A stretch of 64,000 nt of DNA from an uncultured Sphingorhabdus sp. (lineage in GTDB: Bacteria > Pseudomonadota > Alphaproteobacteria > Sphingomonadales > Sphingomonadaceae), in contig CALMYW010000516.1 of the NCBI GenBank assembly GCA_937873665.1, forward strand, positions 62,001 through 126,000, in the 5' to 3' direction. The notes below the pieces were generated by a model. It made no database searches. It was given only the letters and a program-made list of their open reading frames with translations, and was not told where the DNA came from. Both the position numbers and the translations under genes were made by a program. This document shows, piece after piece, positions 62,730 to 64,000 of this stretch (position 1 is the stretch's first letter; each line of letters begins with the position of its first letter).

Positions 62730-63317
62730 CTATTCCATCGCGCGCTTGTACACGCTGGTCTTGGGCTTTTCGAACAGCTTCATCACCATCGGCTCGAAAA
62801 ATTCGAGCGGCAAGGTGTCATAATCGGGGTCGAATGCCGGGCAGTCATATTTCTCGATAAACTCTGCGGTCGCGGCATAATAGGGATGGTCGGCAAACTG
62901 GTCGCGCATGTTGCGATCGAGGCCGAGATAGTGGAAGAAATTATAGCCCTGGAAAATGCCATGATGCTGCACGATCCACAGCAGCTCTTCGGACACGAAA
63001 GGCTTCAGGATCGCGGCGGCGATATCGGGGTGGTTATAGGCGCCGAGCGTATCGCCAATATCGTGGAGCAGCGCCATCACCACATAATCCTCGTCGCGCC
63101 CGTCGCGATAGGCGCGCGTCGCGGTTTGCAGGCAGTGGGTCAGCCGGTCGACCGCAAAGCCGCCGCAATCGCCCTCCAGCAAGCGCAGATGGTCAAGCAC
63201 CCGCGCCCCGCCATTGGCGGAAAAAGGCTTCATGTGCGTCATGATGATGTCCCAGTCTTCCTGGGTGCCATCGCTCATCGTGTGGAACTGCGCAGTCTTC
63301 TCCAGCAGATCGGTCAT
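62730..63317 (-). CDS. HD domain phosphohydrolase
   Basis: A 195-residue protein with an HD domain: H-x-HD-type residues appear as LLHDIGDTLG (HD at about 85-86) with further His at IVQHHGIF and Asp later. The group includes small hydrolases of inositol-oxygenase-like or phosphonate type; PhnZ-like mixed-valent iron oxygenases also share the motif, but this is not shown. It begins the pair with the class II aldolase. Start ATG 63317. Confidence 0.85.
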   Translation of the reverse strand: MTDLLEKTAQFHTMSDGTQEDWDIIMTHMKPFSANGGARVLDHLRLLEGDCGGFAVDRLTHCLQTATRAYRDGRDEDYVVMALLHDIGDTLGAYNHPDIAAAILKPFVSEELLWIVQHHGIFQGYNFFHYLGLDRNMRDQFADHPYYAATAEFIEKYDCPAFDPDYDTLPLEFFEPMVMKLFEKPKTSVYKRAME

Positions 63318-63382
63318 CGTCTCTCTCCTCGTCGCGCAAGACGATTCACCGAAATGCCGCGGATTGCAAGGGGGGAGCGCCC

Positions 63383-63973
63383 CTACCCCTTCCCGTCGTG
63401 CAGCATCTGGTTGGTGACCCCGGGGCGTAAAGGCGCTTCGCAGCGGATACACACGCCCTGCCGGTCGGCATCGGCGAACATCCGCTTGCGCATCAGATCA
63501 AACTTCGCCTCCAGCCGCGCCTTGGATTCCTCATAGCTGGGCGGTTTCCACTTGCCGCCATGTTTCTTGAAGGTCCAGCCCGCCTTCCATTCCTCAAAAC
63601 TCAGCACATCCTCCGCTTTCTCGCCCAGTCTGCCACCCGACATATCGCCGCGCTTGATCAGCAGGCCGAGCATCGCATCCGACGGCTCGATCTTGCGCTG
63701 ATATTCCTCGCCCTTGCGGATGATGACGGTCTCGCGCCCCTCGACCGCGCGCTGATAGGCAATCGCGATCAGCCCCTGCCGCGACCGGGCAAGCGCCTCC
63801 TCCCACGCGGCGGCGAACAGCGGAAAGCGCCGCTGCGCCCGCCGCGCCGCCACCGCAGACATCCCTGCCACCCGCGCCGCATCCTTGACACAGCCGGTAT
63901 GCGCCAGCGTATCGAAAAAGCGCTGCACCCGTTGCTGGTTCCACCCGTCATGCCGCTTGGGATAGCCGGGCAT
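63383..63973 (-). CDS. HTH-like hypothetical protein, possibly longer beyond window
   Basis: A 196-residue protein with a helix-turn-helix in the first 60 residues (QRFFDTLAHTGCVKDAARVAGMSAVAARRAQRRF), a family I associate with sphingomonad genomes and that resembles terminase-small-subunit or recombinase-like HTHs. A CxxC pair near the C-terminus (CIRCEAP) may bind zinc. The same frame stays open to the window end, so the true start could lie upstream. Confidence 0.7.
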   Translation of the reverse strand: MPGYPKRHDGWNQQRVQRFFDTLAHTGCVKDAARVAGMSAVAARRAQRRFPLFAAAWEEALARSRQGLIAIAYQRAVEGRETVIIRKGEEYQRKIEPSDAMLGLLIKRGDMSGGRLGEKAEDVLSFEEWKAGWTFKKHGGKWKPPSYEESKARLEAKFDLMRKRMFADADRQGVCIRCEAPLRPGVTNQMLHDGKG

Positions 63974-64000
63974 CAGCTTGGCAAAGTCGACCTTGGGGCC

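Overview
The window looks like chromosome of a sphingomonad (Alphaproteobacteria, Sphingomonadales; something like Sphingorhabdus or Sphingopyxis). The evidence is the fairly high GC content, MipZ, DUF2794, the moaE-moaD-pgsA and argD-argF-hslO orders, Tat-exported enzymes, OprP-type porin, a type I Baeyer-Villiger monooxygenase, P450 and carotenoid oxygenase genes, and short palindromic repeat families typical of sphingomonads. Genes are dense; many neighbours overlap by ATGA, GTGA or TGATG, which suggests translationally coupled operons. No rRNA, tRNA, CRISPR array, transposase or prophage block was seen.

Layout. 1-9.7 kb: a cut-off LytS-type histidine kinase, a DUF3617 protein, argD-argF-hslO, a repeat-rich spacer, a four-gene operon (GFA enzyme, two tiny membrane proteins, OsmC), mipZ and a Baeyer-Villiger monooxygenase. 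9.7-15.5 kb: glmS and glmU, separated by a serine hydrolase and a vapBC toxin-antitoxin pair, then gph. 15.5-18.3 kb: a Tat-signal protein, a PqqD-like protein, an HprK-related kinase and a nucleotidyltransferase, a cassette resembling RiPP tailoring genes; the last gene carries an in-frame palindromic repeat. 18.4-24.5 kb: an OprP porin, an acyl-CoA-type SDR, and a TetR regulator divergent from an exported redox operon (cytochrome c lipoprotein, Tat FAD lactone-oxidase-like protein, Tat PLP enzyme). 24.6-32.5 kb: GIY-YIG, DUF2794-cysE, oxyR, a serine hydrolase, moaE, moaD, pgsA, a TPR sulfotransferase and recF.

32.6-33.3 kb holds a strong sigma-54-type promoter followed by two tiny paralogous membrane peptides and PspC, a candidate envelope-stress mini-operon. 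33.4-48.5 kb is mostly ordinary: PilZ and nuclease genes, a coupled ketosynthase III, SnoaL-like, GNAT and nitrilase operon, an acyltransferase, P450, an ion-channel-like protein, MFS transporter and many small membrane or exported proteins. 48.5-54.3 kb is the most disturbed stretch. It has a Fic gene behind inverted operators, an AT-richer DUF3644-like gene split by an in-frame TAG, and downstream of thiC a series of modules each bounded by a copy of the thiC 3' end. thiC itself is preceded by a TPP riboswitch. 54.4-64 kb: exported proteins, a membrane LytTR regulator divergent from DUF2141 and carotenoid oxygenase genes, a PAS-GGDEF-EAL-PilZ protein, an MliC-META lipoprotein, a class II aldolase, an HD hydrolase and an HTH-like gene at the edge.

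The best candidates for undescribed biology are the PqqD/HprK/nucleotidyltransferase cassette, the sigma-54 PspC mini-operon, the thiC 3'-end modules and the TetR-controlled exported redox operon. All functions are inferred from reading sequence; no searches were run.
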